From Paraburkholderia sp. IMGN_8 (GTDB lineage: Bacteria > Pseudomonadota > Gammaproteobacteria > Burkholderiales > Burkholderiaceae), in the NCBI RefSeq assembly GCF_038050405.1, contig NZ_CP150900.1, forward strand, positions 992,001 to 1,056,000: a stretch of DNA of 64,000 bases. Direction: 5' to 3'. The notes below the pieces were generated by a model. It had not been told where the DNA came from. It made no database searches and saw only the letters and a program-made list of their open reading frames with translations. Position numbers and translations under genes: made by a program. Of this stretch, positions 26,246-35,608 are shown piece after piece. Numbering within the stretch: position 1 is the stretch's first letter; each line of letters opens with the position of its first letter.

Positions 26246-27958
26246 ATGTCCGACCTGCAAACCTCTACCCCGAATACCGAATCTTTTGCGGCTCTGTTCG
26301 AAGAGTCGCTGACCAAGCAAGACATGCGCGCCGGCGAAGTGATCTCCGCCGAAGTCGTGCGTGTTGACCACAACTTCGTGGTCGTCAACGCTGGTCTCAA
26401 GTCCGAAGCCTACATCCCGCTCGAAGAGTTCCTGAACGACGCGGGCGAGGTAGAAGTGCAGGCGGGCGACTTCGTTTCCGTCGCGATCGACGCGCTGGAA
26501 AACGGCTATGGCGACACCATCCTGTCGCGCGACAAGGCGAAGCGTCTGGCTTCGTGGCTGTCGCTGGAAAAGGCGCTCGACAACAACGAACTCGTGACCG
26601 GCACGATCACGGGCAAGGTCAAGGGCGGCATGACCGTCATGGTCAACGGCATCCGCGCGTTCCTGCCGGGTTCGCTGGTTGACACGCGTCCGGTCAAGGA
26701 CACGACCCCGTACGAAGGCAAGACCCTCGAATTCCGCGTCATCAAGCTCGACCGCAAGCGTAACAACGTCGTGCTGTCGCGCCGCGCTGTGATCGAAGCG
26801 ACCCAGGGCGAAGAGCGCGCAAAGCTGCTCGAAACGCTGAAGGAAGGCGCGATCGTCGAAGGCGTGGTGAAGAACATCACCGATTACGGCGCATTCGTGG
26901 ACCTCGGCGGTATCGACGGCCTGCTGCACATCACCGACATCGCATGGCGTCGTGTGCGTCACCCGAGCGAAGTGTTGTCGGTTGGCCAGGAAGTCACCGC
27001 GAAGATTCTCAAGTTCGATCAAGAGAAGAACCGCGTTTCGCTGGGCATCAAGCAACTGGGCGACGATCCGTGGGAAGGCATTTCCCGCCGCTACCCGTCG
27101 GGCACGCGCCTGTTCGGTAAGGTCACCAACATCACCGACTACGGCGCATTCGTCGAAGTGGAATCGGGCATCGAAGGCCTCGTCCACGTGTCGGAAATGG
27201 ACTGGACGAACAAGAACGTTGCACCGTCGAAGGTTGTTCAGCTGGGCGACGAAGTCGAAGTCATGGTTCTTGAAATCGACGAAGACCGTCGCCGTATCAG
27301 CCTCGGCATGAAGCAATGCAAGCCGAACCCGTGGGACGACTTCAGCCGCAACTTCAAGAAGGGCGACAAGCTGCAAGGCGCAATCAAGTCGATCACCGAC
27401 TTCGGCGTCTTCATCGGTCTGCCGGGCGGCATCGACGGTCTGGTTCACCTGTCGGACCTGTCGTGGAGCGAAACGGGCGAAGAAGCGGTTCGCAAGTACA
27501 AGAAGGGCGACGAAGTGGAAGCAATCGTTCTCGGCATCGACGTCGAGAAGGAACGCATTTCGCTGGGCATCAAGCAGCTCGAAGGCGACCCGTTCAGCAA
27601 CTTCGTTGCAATGAACGACAAGGGCGCGATCGTCGACGGCGTGGTCAAGACGGTGGACGCGAAGGGTGCGGTGGTTCAGCTGTCGGCGGAAGTCGAAGGC
27701 TACCTGCGCGCTTCGGAAATCGCCCAGGACCGCGTGGAAGATGCTCGCAACGTGCTGAAGGAAGGCGACAAGGTCAACGCGATGATCATCAACATCGATC
27801 GCAAGTCGCGCGGCATCAACCTGTCGATCAAGGCCAAGGACTCGGCCGAACAGCAGGAAGCGATTCGTGGCCTCGCGTCGGACAACAGCTCGGCTGCAAC
27901 CGGCACGACGAACCTCGGCGCGCTGTTGAAGGCCAAGCTCGACGGCCAGAACCAGTAA
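26246..27958 (+). CDS. rpsA: 30S ribosomal protein S1
   Basis: This 570-residue ribosomal protein has six S1 RNA-binding repeats (about residues 25-90, 105-170, 190-260, 277-347, 364-434 and 451-520). It begins with the ribosome-anchoring FAALFEESL segment. Repeats three to five show the IGxFGVFVGL-like core most clearly ([20 protein letters not shown] and similar). S1 unwinds and docks mRNA on the 30S subunit. The ATG at 26246 follows an AU-rich stretch without a Shine-Dalgarno. This resembles the E. coli rpsA leader, which lacks one and is autoregulated by S1. Codon use is highly biased. ihfB follows 22 bases later. Confidence 0.98.
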   Translation: MSDLQTSTPNTESFAALFEESLTKQDMRAGEVISAEVVRVDHNFVVVNAGLKSEAYIPLEEFLNDAGEVEVQAGDFVSVAIDALENGYGDTILSRDKAKRLASWLSLEKALDNNELVTGTITGKVKGGMTVMVNGIRAFLPGSLVDTRPVKDTTPYEGKTLEFRVIKLDRKRNNVVLSRRAVIEATQGEERAKLLETLKEGAIVEGVVKNITDYGAFVDLGGIDGLLHITDIAWRRVRHPSEVLSVGQEVTAKILKFDQEKNRVSLGIKQLGDDPWEGISRRYPSGTRLFGKVTNITDYGAFVEVESGIEGLVHVSEMDWTNKNVAPSKVVQLGDEVEVMVLEIDEDRRRISLGMKQCKPNPWDDFSRNFKKGDKLQGAIKSITDFGVFIGLPGGIDGLVHLSDLSWSETGEEAVRKYKKGDEVEAIVLGIDVEKERISLGIKQLEGDPFSNFVAMNDKGAIVDGVVKTVDAKGAVVQLSAEVEGYLRASEIAQDRVEDARNVLKEGDKVNAMIINIDRKSRGINLSIKAKDSAEQQEAIRGLASDNSSAATGTTNLGALLKAKLDGQNQ

Positions 27959-27980
27959 GCTCTGAGAGGTCTGCTGCAGT

Positions 27981-28304
27981 ATGACCAAATCGGAATTGGT
28001 CGCCCAGCTGGCTACGCGATTTCCGCAACTTGTCCTCAAGGATGCGGATTTCGCGGTGAAGACGATGCTTGATGCGATGTCGGAGGCGCTTGCCAACGGT
28101 CATCGCATCGAAATTCGCGGCTTCGGCAGCTTCGGCCTCAATCGTCGTCCTTCCCGCGTCGGTCGTAATCCGAAGTCGGGCGAGAAGGTGCTGGTACCCG
28201 AGAAGTACGTACCGCACTTCAAGCCTGGCAAGGAATTGCGCGAGCGGGTCGATCGGCGTGCGGGCGAGCCGTTGAAGGCCGAAGAGCCGGATGACGATCT
28301 GTAA
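27981..28304 (+). CDS. ihfB: Integration host factor subunit beta
   Basis: This 107-residue DNA-bending protein pairs with IhfA. The HU/IHF signature is [24 protein letters not shown], with the intercalating proline in the beta-arm (RNPKSGE). Residues 95-107 are an acidic tail (EEPDDDL) found in betaproteobacterial IhfB. The rpsA-ihfB order is the same as in E. coli. A strong terminator follows about 70 bases after the stop, closing the supraoperon. Confidence 0.97.
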   Translation: MTKSELVAQLATRFPQLVLKDADFAVKTMLDAMSEALANGHRIEIRGFGSFGLNRRPSRVGRNPKSGEKVLVPEKYVPHFKPGKELRERVDRRAGEPLKAEEPDDDL

Positions 28305-28645
28305 AACCTCGCTGTGCGGTTCGTAGCGTGGCATCGGTAGCGTCAGCGGCCAAAGCCAGACGGCAAAAGACCAGAAAAAGCGCCTTCGGGCGCTTTTTTT
28401 TTCCGTACTGCGTTTGTACGCTGGATACGGCATGTAGAGGCGCGTGGCGCATCCTGAAATCAAACGCACTGGCCAATACATTCGCCGGCGGCAAAATAAA
28501 ACTCGCGTAAGTCCGCAATCAGCCAGTTCCTGCCCAGCCGCGAGGGCTTCAATTACAATACGGGTCACTTCGGCGCGGGCAACACCGTGGCGCGACGCGT
28601 CATCAAGCCGGCGTCACCCCGCAACTGCCGTCAAGAGACCTATTC
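28305..28645. other. Intergenic region between ihfB and lapA
   Basis: These 341 bases contain the terminator listed separately and the upstream region of lapA. No credible short gene or RNA is visible. A run CAATTACAATACGGG around 28551-28566 could contain a -10 (TACAAT) for the lapAB unit, but no good -35 matches it. Confidence 0.45.
28375..28402 (+). terminator. Terminator of the rpsA-ihfB unit
   Basis: AAAAAGCGCC, a TTCG-type tetraloop, GGGCGC and a run of ten T residues form a textbook intrinsic terminator. The A-run on the other side would allow activity in both directions. Confidence 0.93.
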
Positions 28646-28939
28646 ATGAAATTTATCGTCTGGCTGATCCGTGTACTGGTGTTCGTGCTGCTGCTGGTGC
28701 TCGCGCTCTCCAATACGCAACCTGCTACGCTGAATTTCCTCGCTGGCTACGCCTGGTCGGCTCCGTTGATCCTGATCGGCCTTGCCTTCTTTGTGGCTGG
28801 GCTGCTGGCCGGGCTGGTGTCGTGGATGCCGGCCATGGTGCGCTTGCGCATGGAGAACGGCCGGCTCAAGCGCGAGTTGCGGGTAGCGCGCGAAACTCCG
28901 GTGGTGGTCGAACAACCGCCGATGCCGCCGCTGATCTAA
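28646..28939 (+). CDS. lapA: LapA-domain (DUF1049) inner-membrane protein
   Basis: This 97-residue membrane protein has two transmembrane helices (about residues 3-23 and 38-62), separated by the short periplasmic loop SNTQPATLNFLAGYAWSAP. A cytoplasmic coiled segment (RLRMENGRLKRELRVARE) follows. This is the LapA family, partner of LapB in controlling lipopolysaccharide synthesis through LpxC turnover and LPS transport in E. coli. It sits directly upstream of lapB (75-base gap), the usual arrangement, so they should be co-transcribed. Confidence 0.92.
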   Translation: MKFIVWLIRVLVFVLLLVLALSNTQPATLNFLAGYAWSAPLILIGLAFFVAGLLAGLVSWMPAMVRLRMENGRLKRELRVARETPVVVEQPPMPPLI

Positions 28940-29014
28940 GTTTTCTTCCGCCTCGCGTGCTGACCGTGCGCGCGGCTTTCCGTTTTTGCCTTCCCGCTCG
29001 TTTGCATTAATCGC

Positions 29015-30190
29015 ATGGATCTAGACTTCTGGTGGCTGCTTGCCGTACCCGTCGCTTTCGCGTTCGGCTGGATGGCCGCGCGCTACGACCTCAAGACGCT
29101 GCTGTCTGAAAGCGCCAACCTCCCGCGTTCGTATTTCCGTGGCCTGAATTTCCTGCTCAATGAGCAGCCGGATCAGGCGATCGATGCGTTCATCGAAGTG
29201 GTCAAGCTCGACCCCGAAACGGTCGAGTTGCACTTCGCGTTGGGCAATCTGTTCCGGCGCCGCGGCGAGACCGACCGCGCGATTCGCGTGCATCAGAACC
29301 TGCTGAGCCGAGCCGATCTGCCTGTCACCGAGCGCGATCACGCGCTGTACGAATTAGGCCAGGACTTCCTGAAGGCGGGCTTGCTCGATCGCGCGGAGGA
29401 AACCTTCCGCGCGCTCGAAACGGGCGACTATGCGTTGGGCGCGCAACGCGCGCTGCTGACGATCTACGAAATCGAGAAAGACTGGGTCAAGTCGATCGAC
29501 ACCGCGCGCCATCTGGAAACGATGGGCGCTGAATCGCTCGATAAGGAAATCGCGCAATTCCATTGCGAACTGGCCCAGGAAGCGCTGCAACAGAAGAACC
29601 CGGATGAAGCGCGCCGTCAGCTTGGTTTTGCGTTGAAAGCCAACCCGACTAACGTGCGCGCCACGATCCTGTTCGGCGACGTCGATGCGGCAGGCGATGC
29701 GCAAGAGGCCGCCATTACCCAATGGCGGCGCGTCGAGGAACAGAATCCGGCGTATCTGCCGCTCGTCGCCGAAAAGCTGATGAAGGCCTACGAAACGCTC
29801 GGCCGCCCGCAAGAGGGTGCCGATCTGCTGACCACGTGGGTGGATCGCTATCCGTCGAACGATCTGCTCGACGTCGCGTATCAGCACGTCGCGGTGTTGC
29901 GCGGTCCCGACGCCGCGCATGCACTGGCGCGTTCGCAGATGCAGAAGTCACCTAATCTGGCAGGTATGACGCGTCTTCTGGAAGCGCAGCAAGCCGTCGC
30001 GGAAGAGCCGCGGCGCAGCGAGCTCGAACTGATGCGCACGCTGATCCGTCAGCGCACCAAAAATCTGCCACGGTATACGTGCCAGAATTGCGGTTTTCGG
30101 GCGCGGCTTTTCTATTGGCAGTGCCCGGGTTGCAGCGGTTGGGAAACCTATGCGCCGCGTCGCGTCGAACCGATCGCGGCGTCGAATTGA
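29015..30190 (+). CDS. lapB: Lipopolysaccharide assembly protein B
   Basis: This 391-residue inner-membrane-anchored TPR protein has one N-terminal transmembrane helix (WWLLAVPVAFAFGWMAARY) and about nine tetratricopeptide repeats facing the cytoplasm. A C-terminal rubredoxin-like zinc site is formed by CQNC and CPGC (residues about 357-375). In E. coli LapB (YciM) presents LpxC to FtsH and so limits LPS synthesis. Length and architecture agree with that protein. The next genes (ugd, hldA, hldD) also feed LPS core synthesis, a coherent envelope cluster. Confidence 0.95.
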   Translation: MDLDFWWLLAVPVAFAFGWMAARYDLKTLLSESANLPRSYFRGLNFLLNEQPDQAIDAFIEVVKLDPETVELHFALGNLFRRRGETDRAIRVHQNLLSRADLPVTERDHALYELGQDFLKAGLLDRAEETFRALETGDYALGAQRALLTIYEIEKDWVKSIDTARHLETMGAESLDKEIAQFHCELAQEALQQKNPDEARRQLGFALKANPTNVRATILFGDVDAAGDAQEAAITQWRRVEEQNPAYLPLVAEKLMKAYETLGRPQEGADLLTTWVDRYPSNDLLDVAYQHVAVLRGPDAAHALARSQMQKSPNLAGMTRLLEAQQAVAEEPRRSELELMRTLIRQRTKNLPRYTCQNCGFRARLFYWQCPGCSGWETYAPRRVEPIAASN

Positions 30191-30334
30191 CGCCACTGCG
30201 ACCGCGCCGGCACCGGCCGCGCGGCTGCCTCGCCACGCGGATGGCAACAGCGCATGCGTGGGCGGACCTCGCAACGTGTTCATAACCGGCTTCATCACCG
30301 GGAATCATCACCGGAACCCTCTACCGGAAAGCGT

Positions 30335-31750
30335 ATGAAAATCACCATTATCGGCACAGGCTATGTCGGCCTCGTCACTGGCGCGTGTCTCGCCGAAATC
30401 GGCCACGACGTCTTCTGTCTCGACGTCGATCCGCGCAAGATCGAAATCCTCAACAACGGCGGCGTGCCGATTCACGAGCCGGGTTTGCAGGAGATCATCG
30501 CTCGCACGCGCGCGGCTCGCCGCATCACGTTTTCGACGGATATCGAAGCGAGCGTCGCGCACGGCGACGTGCAGTTCATCGCCGTCGGCACGCCGCCCGA
30601 CGAAGACGGCTCGGCCGATCTGCAATACGTGCTTGAAGCTGCGCGCAGTATCGGCCGCACAATGAACGGCTTCAAGGTGATCGTCGACAAATCGACGGTG
30701 CCGGTCGGCACCGCGCAGCGCGTGCGCGCGGTGGTCGAAGAGGAACTGGCCCGGCGTGGTCTCGCCAACAGCGAGAAGCACCGCTTCTCGGTAGTCTCCA
30801 ATCCTGAGTTTCTGAAAGAAGGCGCAGCGGTGGACGATTTCATGCGCCCCGATCGCATCGTGATCGGCAGCGACGAAGACGAAGCCGGCCTGCGCGCGCG
30901 CGAACTGATGAAGCGTCTGTACGCGCCGTTCAACCGCAATCACGAACGCACGCTGTATATGGACGTGCGCTCGGCCGAGTTCACGAAATACGCAGCCAAT
31001 GCGATGCTCGCCACGCGCATTTCGTTCATGAACGAGATGTCGAATCTGGCGGATCGCGTCGGCGCGGATATTGAAGCAGTGCGTCGCGGTATCGGTTCGG
31101 ATCCGCGTATCGGCTATCACTTCCTGTATGCCGGTTGCGGCTACGGCGGATCGTGCTTCCCGAAGGACGTGCAGGCGCTGATTCGTACCGCGAGTGAAAG
31201 CGGCCACAACCTGCGCATCCTCGAAGCCGTCGAGGAAGTGAACTACAAGCAGAAGGACGTGCTTGTGCGCAAGATCACGCACAAGCTCGGCGAAGATCTG
31301 AGCGGCCGCACCTTCGCCGTTTGGGGGCTCGCGTTCAAGCCGAATACCGACGACATGCGCGAAGCGCCGAGCCGCCGCGTGATCGCCGAGTTGCTGGCGC
31401 GCGGCGCGCAGGTGCGCGCGTACGATCCGGTCGCTGTGACCGAAGCGCGCCGCGTGTTCGCGATCGATTTGCACGAAGCGCCGGAGCAGCTCACGCGTCT
31501 GCATTTCGCCAGCACCCAGGACGAAACGCTCACCGGCGCCGACGCGCTTGTGATCGTCACCGAATGGAAGGAATTCAAGAGCCCGGATTTCGTGCATCTG
31601 AAATCGGTGCTGAAGTCACCGCTGATTTTCGACGGCCGTAACCTGTACGAACCGGACGCGATGACCGAGCTCGGCTTCGACTATCACTCGATTGGACGAC
31701 CTTATGCCCAACCCTTCGAACTTCCGGCCGATGCCGCAAACCATGCCTGA
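30335..31750 (+). CDS. ugd: UDP-glucose 6-dehydrogenase
   Basis: This 471-residue enzyme oxidises UDP-glucose to UDP-glucuronate in two NAD-dependent steps. The Rossmann motif is GTGYVG at residues 7-12, and the catalytic cysteine is Cys274 in [10 protein letters not shown]. The lysine and asparagine of [12 protein letters not shown] are also present. In Burkholderia, UDP-glucuronate feeds 4-amino-4-deoxy-arabinose on lipid A/core and capsule or exopolysaccharide. The start at 30335 ([10 protein letters not shown]) fits the family; an in-frame extension to 30254 is rejected. The 3' end overlaps the likely start of hldA. Confidence 0.96.
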   Translation: MKITIIGTGYVGLVTGACLAEIGHDVFCLDVDPRKIEILNNGGVPIHEPGLQEIIARTRAARRITFSTDIEASVAHGDVQFIAVGTPPDEDGSADLQYVLEAARSIGRTMNGFKVIVDKSTVPVGTAQRVRAVVEEELARRGLANSEKHRFSVVSNPEFLKEGAAVDDFMRPDRIVIGSDEDEAGLRARELMKRLYAPFNRNHERTLYMDVRSAEFTKYAANAMLATRISFMNEMSNLADRVGADIEAVRRGIGSDPRIGYHFLYAGCGYGGSCFPKDVQALIRTASESGHNLRILEAVEEVNYKQKDVLVRKITHKLGEDLSGRTFAVWGLAFKPNTDDMREAPSRRVIAELLARGAQVRAYDPVAVTEARRVFAIDLHEAPEQLTRLHFASTQDETLTGADALVIVTEWKEFKSPDFVHLKSVLKSPLIFDGRNLYEPDAMTELGFDYHSIGRPYAQPFELPADAANHA

Positions 31751-32711
31751 GGCCGCTCAGTCCAGGTCCACGGCCGAGCTCACCGTGGTACCGCGTGCGC
31801 AGCTCGGCGCCGCGCGTGTGCTGGTGGTCGGCGATGTGATGCTCGATCGCTACTGGTTCGGCGATGTGAACCGCATCTCGCCGGAAGCGCCGGTGCCGGT
31901 CGTGCACGTGCAGCGCCAGGAAGACCGGCTCGGTGGCGCCGCAAACGTGGCACGCAATGCGGTTGCGCTGGGCGCGCAAGCGGGTTTGTTGTGTGTAGTC
32001 GGCCATGACGAACCCGGCGAGCGTATCGTGCAGTTGCTCAGCGAAAGCGGTGTGACGCCGCATCTCGAACGTGACCCCGCGCTGCTCACCACGATCAAGT
32101 TGCGCGTACTGTCGCGTCAGCAACAGCTGCTGCGTGTCGACTTCGAAAACACGCCGACGCACGAAGTGCTGCTCGCGGGTCTCGCCCGTTTCGACGACTT
32201 GCTGCCGTCGCATGACGTGATCCTGATGTCGGACTACGCGAAGGGCGGCCTCACGCACGTTACGCAGATGATCGCGAAGGCGCATGCGGCGGGCAAGCCG
32301 GTGCTGGTCGATCCGAAGGGCGACGACTGGGAGCGCTATCGCGGGGCGACGCTGATCACGCCGAATCGCGCCGAGTTGCGCGAAGTGGTCGGCCAATGGA
32401 AATCCGAAGAAGATCTGATCGCGCGCGTGACCAGACTGCGCGCCGATCTCGACTTCAAGGCGCTGCTGTTGACGCGTTCGGAAGAGGGTATGACGCTCTT
32501 CTCCGACGACGGCATCCTGCACGCTTCGGCCGTAGCACGCGAAGTGTATGATGTATCGGGCGCGGGCGACACCGTGATCGCCACACTCGCCGCGATGCTC
32601 GGCGCGGGCCTGACGCTGGTCGAGGCGGTTGGGCTCGCGAACCGCGCGGCCGGCATCGTGGTCGGCAAACTCGGCACTGCTACCGTCGACTACGACGAAC
32701 TCTTTCATTGA
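31704..32711 (+). CDS. hldA: D-glycero-beta-D-manno-heptose-7-phosphate kinase
   Basis: This PfkB-family sugar kinase of about 335 residues corresponds to the first domain of HldE/RfaE; the nucleotidyltransferase domain is missing, so this organism should encode it separately. The GG region is [14 protein letters not shown], and the C-terminal anion-hole/catalytic motif is [16 protein letters not shown]. It phosphorylates heptose-7-phosphate at O1 in ADP-heptose synthesis for LPS inner core. The start is uncertain: ATG at 31704 has a weak GGA upstream, and later ATGs at 31731 and 31743 are possible. All overlap the ugd 3' end, so the two are coupled. hldD follows. Confidence 0.93.
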   Translation: MPNPSNFRPMPQTMPEAAQSRSTAELTVVPRAQLGAARVLVVGDVMLDRYWFGDVNRISPEAPVPVVHVQRQEDRLGGAANVARNAVALGAQAGLLCVVGHDEPGERIVQLLSESGVTPHLERDPALLTTIKLRVLSRQQQLLRVDFENTPTHEVLLAGLARFDDLLPSHDVILMSDYAKGGLTHVTQMIAKAHAAGKPVLVDPKGDDWERYRGATLITPNRAELREVVGQWKSEEDLIARVTRLRADLDFKALLLTRSEEGMTLFSDDGILHASAVAREVYDVSGAGDTVIATLAAMLGAGLTLVEAVGLANRAAGIVVGKLGTATVDYDELFH

Positions 32712-32854
32712 TGCGGCCCGCCCGGCCTCCAGTTTTACGCCCGGTTGCGGCGCGAAACAGGTGAGCCGCGGGGCGTCAACTGAACCTGTCAATTGGAGTT
32801 AACGCTTTAGCGCTTACTCCGATCCCATGCAAAGCTCACTAGCGCAGGACCATC

Positions 32855-33847
32855 ATGACCCTCATCGTCACCGGCGCGGCCGGCTTTATCGGCAGCAATC
32901 TCGTGAAGGCGCTCAACGATCGCGGCGAGCAACGCATCATCGCGGTCGACAACCTCACGCGCGCGGACAAATTCAAGAATCTCGTCGACTGCGAAATCGA
33001 CGACTATCTCGACAAGACCGAATTCGTCGAACGCTTCAGGCGCGGCGACTTCGGCAAGGTGCGCGCGATTTTCCACGAAGGCGCCTGCTCGGACACGATG
33101 GAAACCGACGGCCGCTACATGATGGACAATAACTTCCGCTATAGCCGCGACGTGCTCGACGTGTGTCTCGCGCAGAACATTCAGTTTCTGTATGCGTCTT
33201 CGGCGGCGACGTATGGCGGTTCGAGCCGTTTCGTCGAAGAGCGCGAAGTCGAGCAGCCGCTGAACGTATACGGCTATTCGAAGTTCCTGTTCGACCAGGT
33301 GATCCGCCGCGTGCTGCCTACCGCGAAGAGCCAGATCGCGGGCTTCCGTTACTTCAACGTGTACGGTCCGCGCGAAACGCATAAGGCGCGCATGGCGTCG
33401 GTGGCATTCCACAACTTCAACCAGTTCCGCGCCGAAGGCAAGGTCAAGCTGTTCGGCGAGTACAACGGTTATGCCGCGGGCGAACAGACGCGCGATTTCG
33501 TTTCCGTCGAAGACGTGGCGAAGGTCAACCTGTTCTTCTTCGACAACCCGGACAAGTCGGGCATCTTCAACCTGGGCAGCGGCCGCGCGCAGCCATTCAA
33601 CGACATCGCGAGCACGGTGGTCAACACGCTGCGCTCGCTGAACAACGAAGCGCCGTTGTCGCTCGCTGATCAGGTGCAGCGCGGGCTGATCGAATACATT
33701 CCGTTCCCCGATGCATTGCGTGGCAAGTACCAATGCTTCACGCAAGCGGACCAGTCGAAGCTGCGCTCGGCGGGCTACGACGCGCCGTTTTTGAGCGTGC
33801 AGGAAGGCGTCGATCGTTACGTACGTTGGCTATTCGGCCAGGTGTAA
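32855..33847 (+). CDS. hldD: ADP-L-glycero-D-manno-heptose 6-epimerase
   Basis: This 330-residue short-chain dehydrogenase-fold epimerase carries out the last step of ADP-heptose formation. The NADP site is TGAAGFIG (residues 6-13), the catalytic YxxxK is Tyr139-Lys143 in VYGYSK, and the substrate loop [14 protein letters not shown] is characteristic of HldD. Together with hldA immediately upstream it supplies heptose for the LPS core. A nested inverted repeat follows its stop codon and forms the leader of the next gene. Confidence 0.97.
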   Translation: MTLIVTGAAGFIGSNLVKALNDRGEQRIIAVDNLTRADKFKNLVDCEIDDYLDKTEFVERFRRGDFGKVRAIFHEGACSDTMETDGRYMMDNNFRYSRDVLDVCLAQNIQFLYASSAATYGGSSRFVEEREVEQPLNVYGYSKFLFDQVIRRVLPTAKSQIAGFRYFNVYGPRETHKARMASVAFHNFNQFRAEGKVKLFGEYNGYAAGEQTRDFVSVEDVAKVNLFFFDNPDKSGIFNLGSGRAQPFNDIASTVVNTLRSLNNEAPLSLADQVQRGLIEYIPFPDALRGKYQCFTQADQSKLRSAGYDAPFLSVQEGVDRYVRWLFGQV

Positions 33848-33870
33848 ATCTTTCGCATCCCTCTTTAAAC

Positions 33871-33923
33871 TGGAATCTCCCGGTTGGTGATGGTCGCCAA
33901 CCGGTTGTACGAGGGAGATTCCA
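33871..33923 (+). promoter_or_regulatory. Leader hairpin burying the Shine-Dalgarno of the ComEA-like gene
   Basis: TGGAATCTCCC (33871-33881) is perfectly complementary to GGGAGATTCCA (33913-33923). Inside it a second stem pairs CGGTTGG (33881-33887) with CCAACCG (33897-33903). The right arm contains the GGGAG Shine-Dalgarno of the ATG at 33925, so folding would block translation initiation. There is no U-run after the stem, so it is not a simple terminator. Confidence 0.7.
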
Positions 33924-33924
33924 T

Positions 33925-34290
33925 ATGTTTCGAAAAACTCTGGTTACCGCGGCCATGCTCGCCGCTTTCGGCCACGCGTATGCGGCGGTCGACGTCAACA
34001 CGGCTAACGAGGATGCGCTGCGCGGCATCAAGGGCATCGGTGCTGCCAAAGCGAAAGCCATTCTCGAAGAGCGTTCAGCGCATGGTCCATTCAAGGACCC
34101 GGCCGATCTCGGCAAGCGCGTCAAAGGCATGGGCGGGCATACCGTCGAGCGCCTGCAGGCGGAGGGTCTCGCTGTCGGTCCGGCTGGCGCGGCTGCTGGC
34201 GCGCAGGCTGCGGCGCCTCTCCAGACCAAAGGCGCGGCCGTTGCGGGCAATACGCAAAAGAGCGATGCCACTGTCGCGGTGAAGAAATAG
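33925..34290 (+). CDS. ComEA-like helix-hairpin-helix exported protein
   Basis: This 121-residue protein has a signal peptide (residues 1-20, cleavage after AYA). It is followed by one ComEA-type double helix-hairpin-helix unit (VDVNTANEDALRGIKGIGAAKAKAILEER...GPFKDPADLGKRVKGMG). A low-complexity Ala/Gly/Lys tail ends in VAVKK. The fold binds double-stranded DNA without sequence preference and in ComEA pulls transforming DNA into the periplasm. A role in DNA uptake is inferred only from the domain. GGGAG lies eight bases before the ATG but is part of a strong upstream hairpin. Confidence 0.9.
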   Translation: MFRKTLVTAAMLAAFGHAYAAVDVNTANEDALRGIKGIGAAKAKAILEERSAHGPFKDPADLGKRVKGMGGHTVERLQAEGLAVGPAGAAAGAQAAAPLQTKGAAVAGNTQKSDATVAVKK

Positions 34291-34359
34291 CCTGACGCGG
34301 GCCTTGCGCGCGGGGCGGGTCATCTGCGCGCAGCGTCTGCTAACGTAGTTTCCCTTTAT

Positions 34360-34437
34360 GGTCGGAGTTGGCAGGAACACTCCTTCAGCTGTCATGCAGA
34401 TGACTGGCTCCCGCGGTTCTCAGCCGCGGGCTTTTTG
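34360..34437 (+). ncRNA. Candidate small RNA or structured 3' UTR ending in a terminator
   Basis: Three consecutive perfect hairpins occur within 70 bases: GGAGT/ACTCC (34364-34368 with 34379-34383), GTCAT/ATGAC (34391-34395 with 34400-34404) and CCCGCGG/CCGCGGG (34410-34416 with 34424-34430). The last is followed by CTTTTT. This layout is that of a short regulatory RNA with an intrinsic terminator. No clear promoter is visible, so it may instead be processed from the ComEA-like gene transcript. Confidence 0.45.
34408..34436 (+). terminator. Intrinsic terminator upstream of cysM
   Basis: CCCGCGG / CCGCGGG stem with a seven-base loop, followed by C and five T residues. It ends transcription from the ComEA-like gene and any small RNA start just upstream. 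Confidence 0.85.
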
Positions 34438-34610
34438 CGTGGTTCTCTGCGCTGTTTTTGCGTGCCCGACGAGCGTCGAATGAGCGCGATGCACCAGCCG
34501 CCCGGCATCGCTGCATCCATGCGGGCAGAAGGGCCGCGCGGCAGCCGCGCACACGGTGGTTTAGAATTGATGGATTAAAGACTCCACGCATCGACAGCAC
34601 TAGAACCGAT

Positions 34611-35513
<903 letters not shown>

Positions 35514-35547
35514 GCGCGCGTAGCTGGCGTTAAGTCGTTTTAGCCAT

Positions 35548-35577
35548 AAAAAAGCGCCGGTCCAGCCGGCGCTTTTT
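35548..35577. terminator. Bidirectional terminator between cysM and mltB
   Basis: AAAAAAGCGCCGG, TCCA loop, CCGGCGCTTTTT: stem flanked by A and T runs, placed between two convergent genes. Confidence 0.93.
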
Positions 35578-35608
35578 GTTTCACTTTTTCCAGGTGTCGC
35601 GGCGCAGC

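Larger units (their letters stand above)
34291..34610. other. Gene-free region between the ComEA-like gene and cysM
   Basis: This 320-base spacer holds the three-hairpin RNA candidate with terminator (34364-34436, listed separately) and then about 170 bases of cysM upstream sequence. In the latter, GAATTGATGGATTAAAGA around 34564-34581 is the only AT-rich patch. No protein-coding potential is seen. Confidence 0.5.

Noticed and set aside
26159..28096. 645-codon open frame opposite rpsA
   Set aside because: It results from the strong codon bias of rpsA; the translation is a low-complexity mix of Asp, Val, Phe and His with no domain, while the plus strand encodes S1 perfectly.
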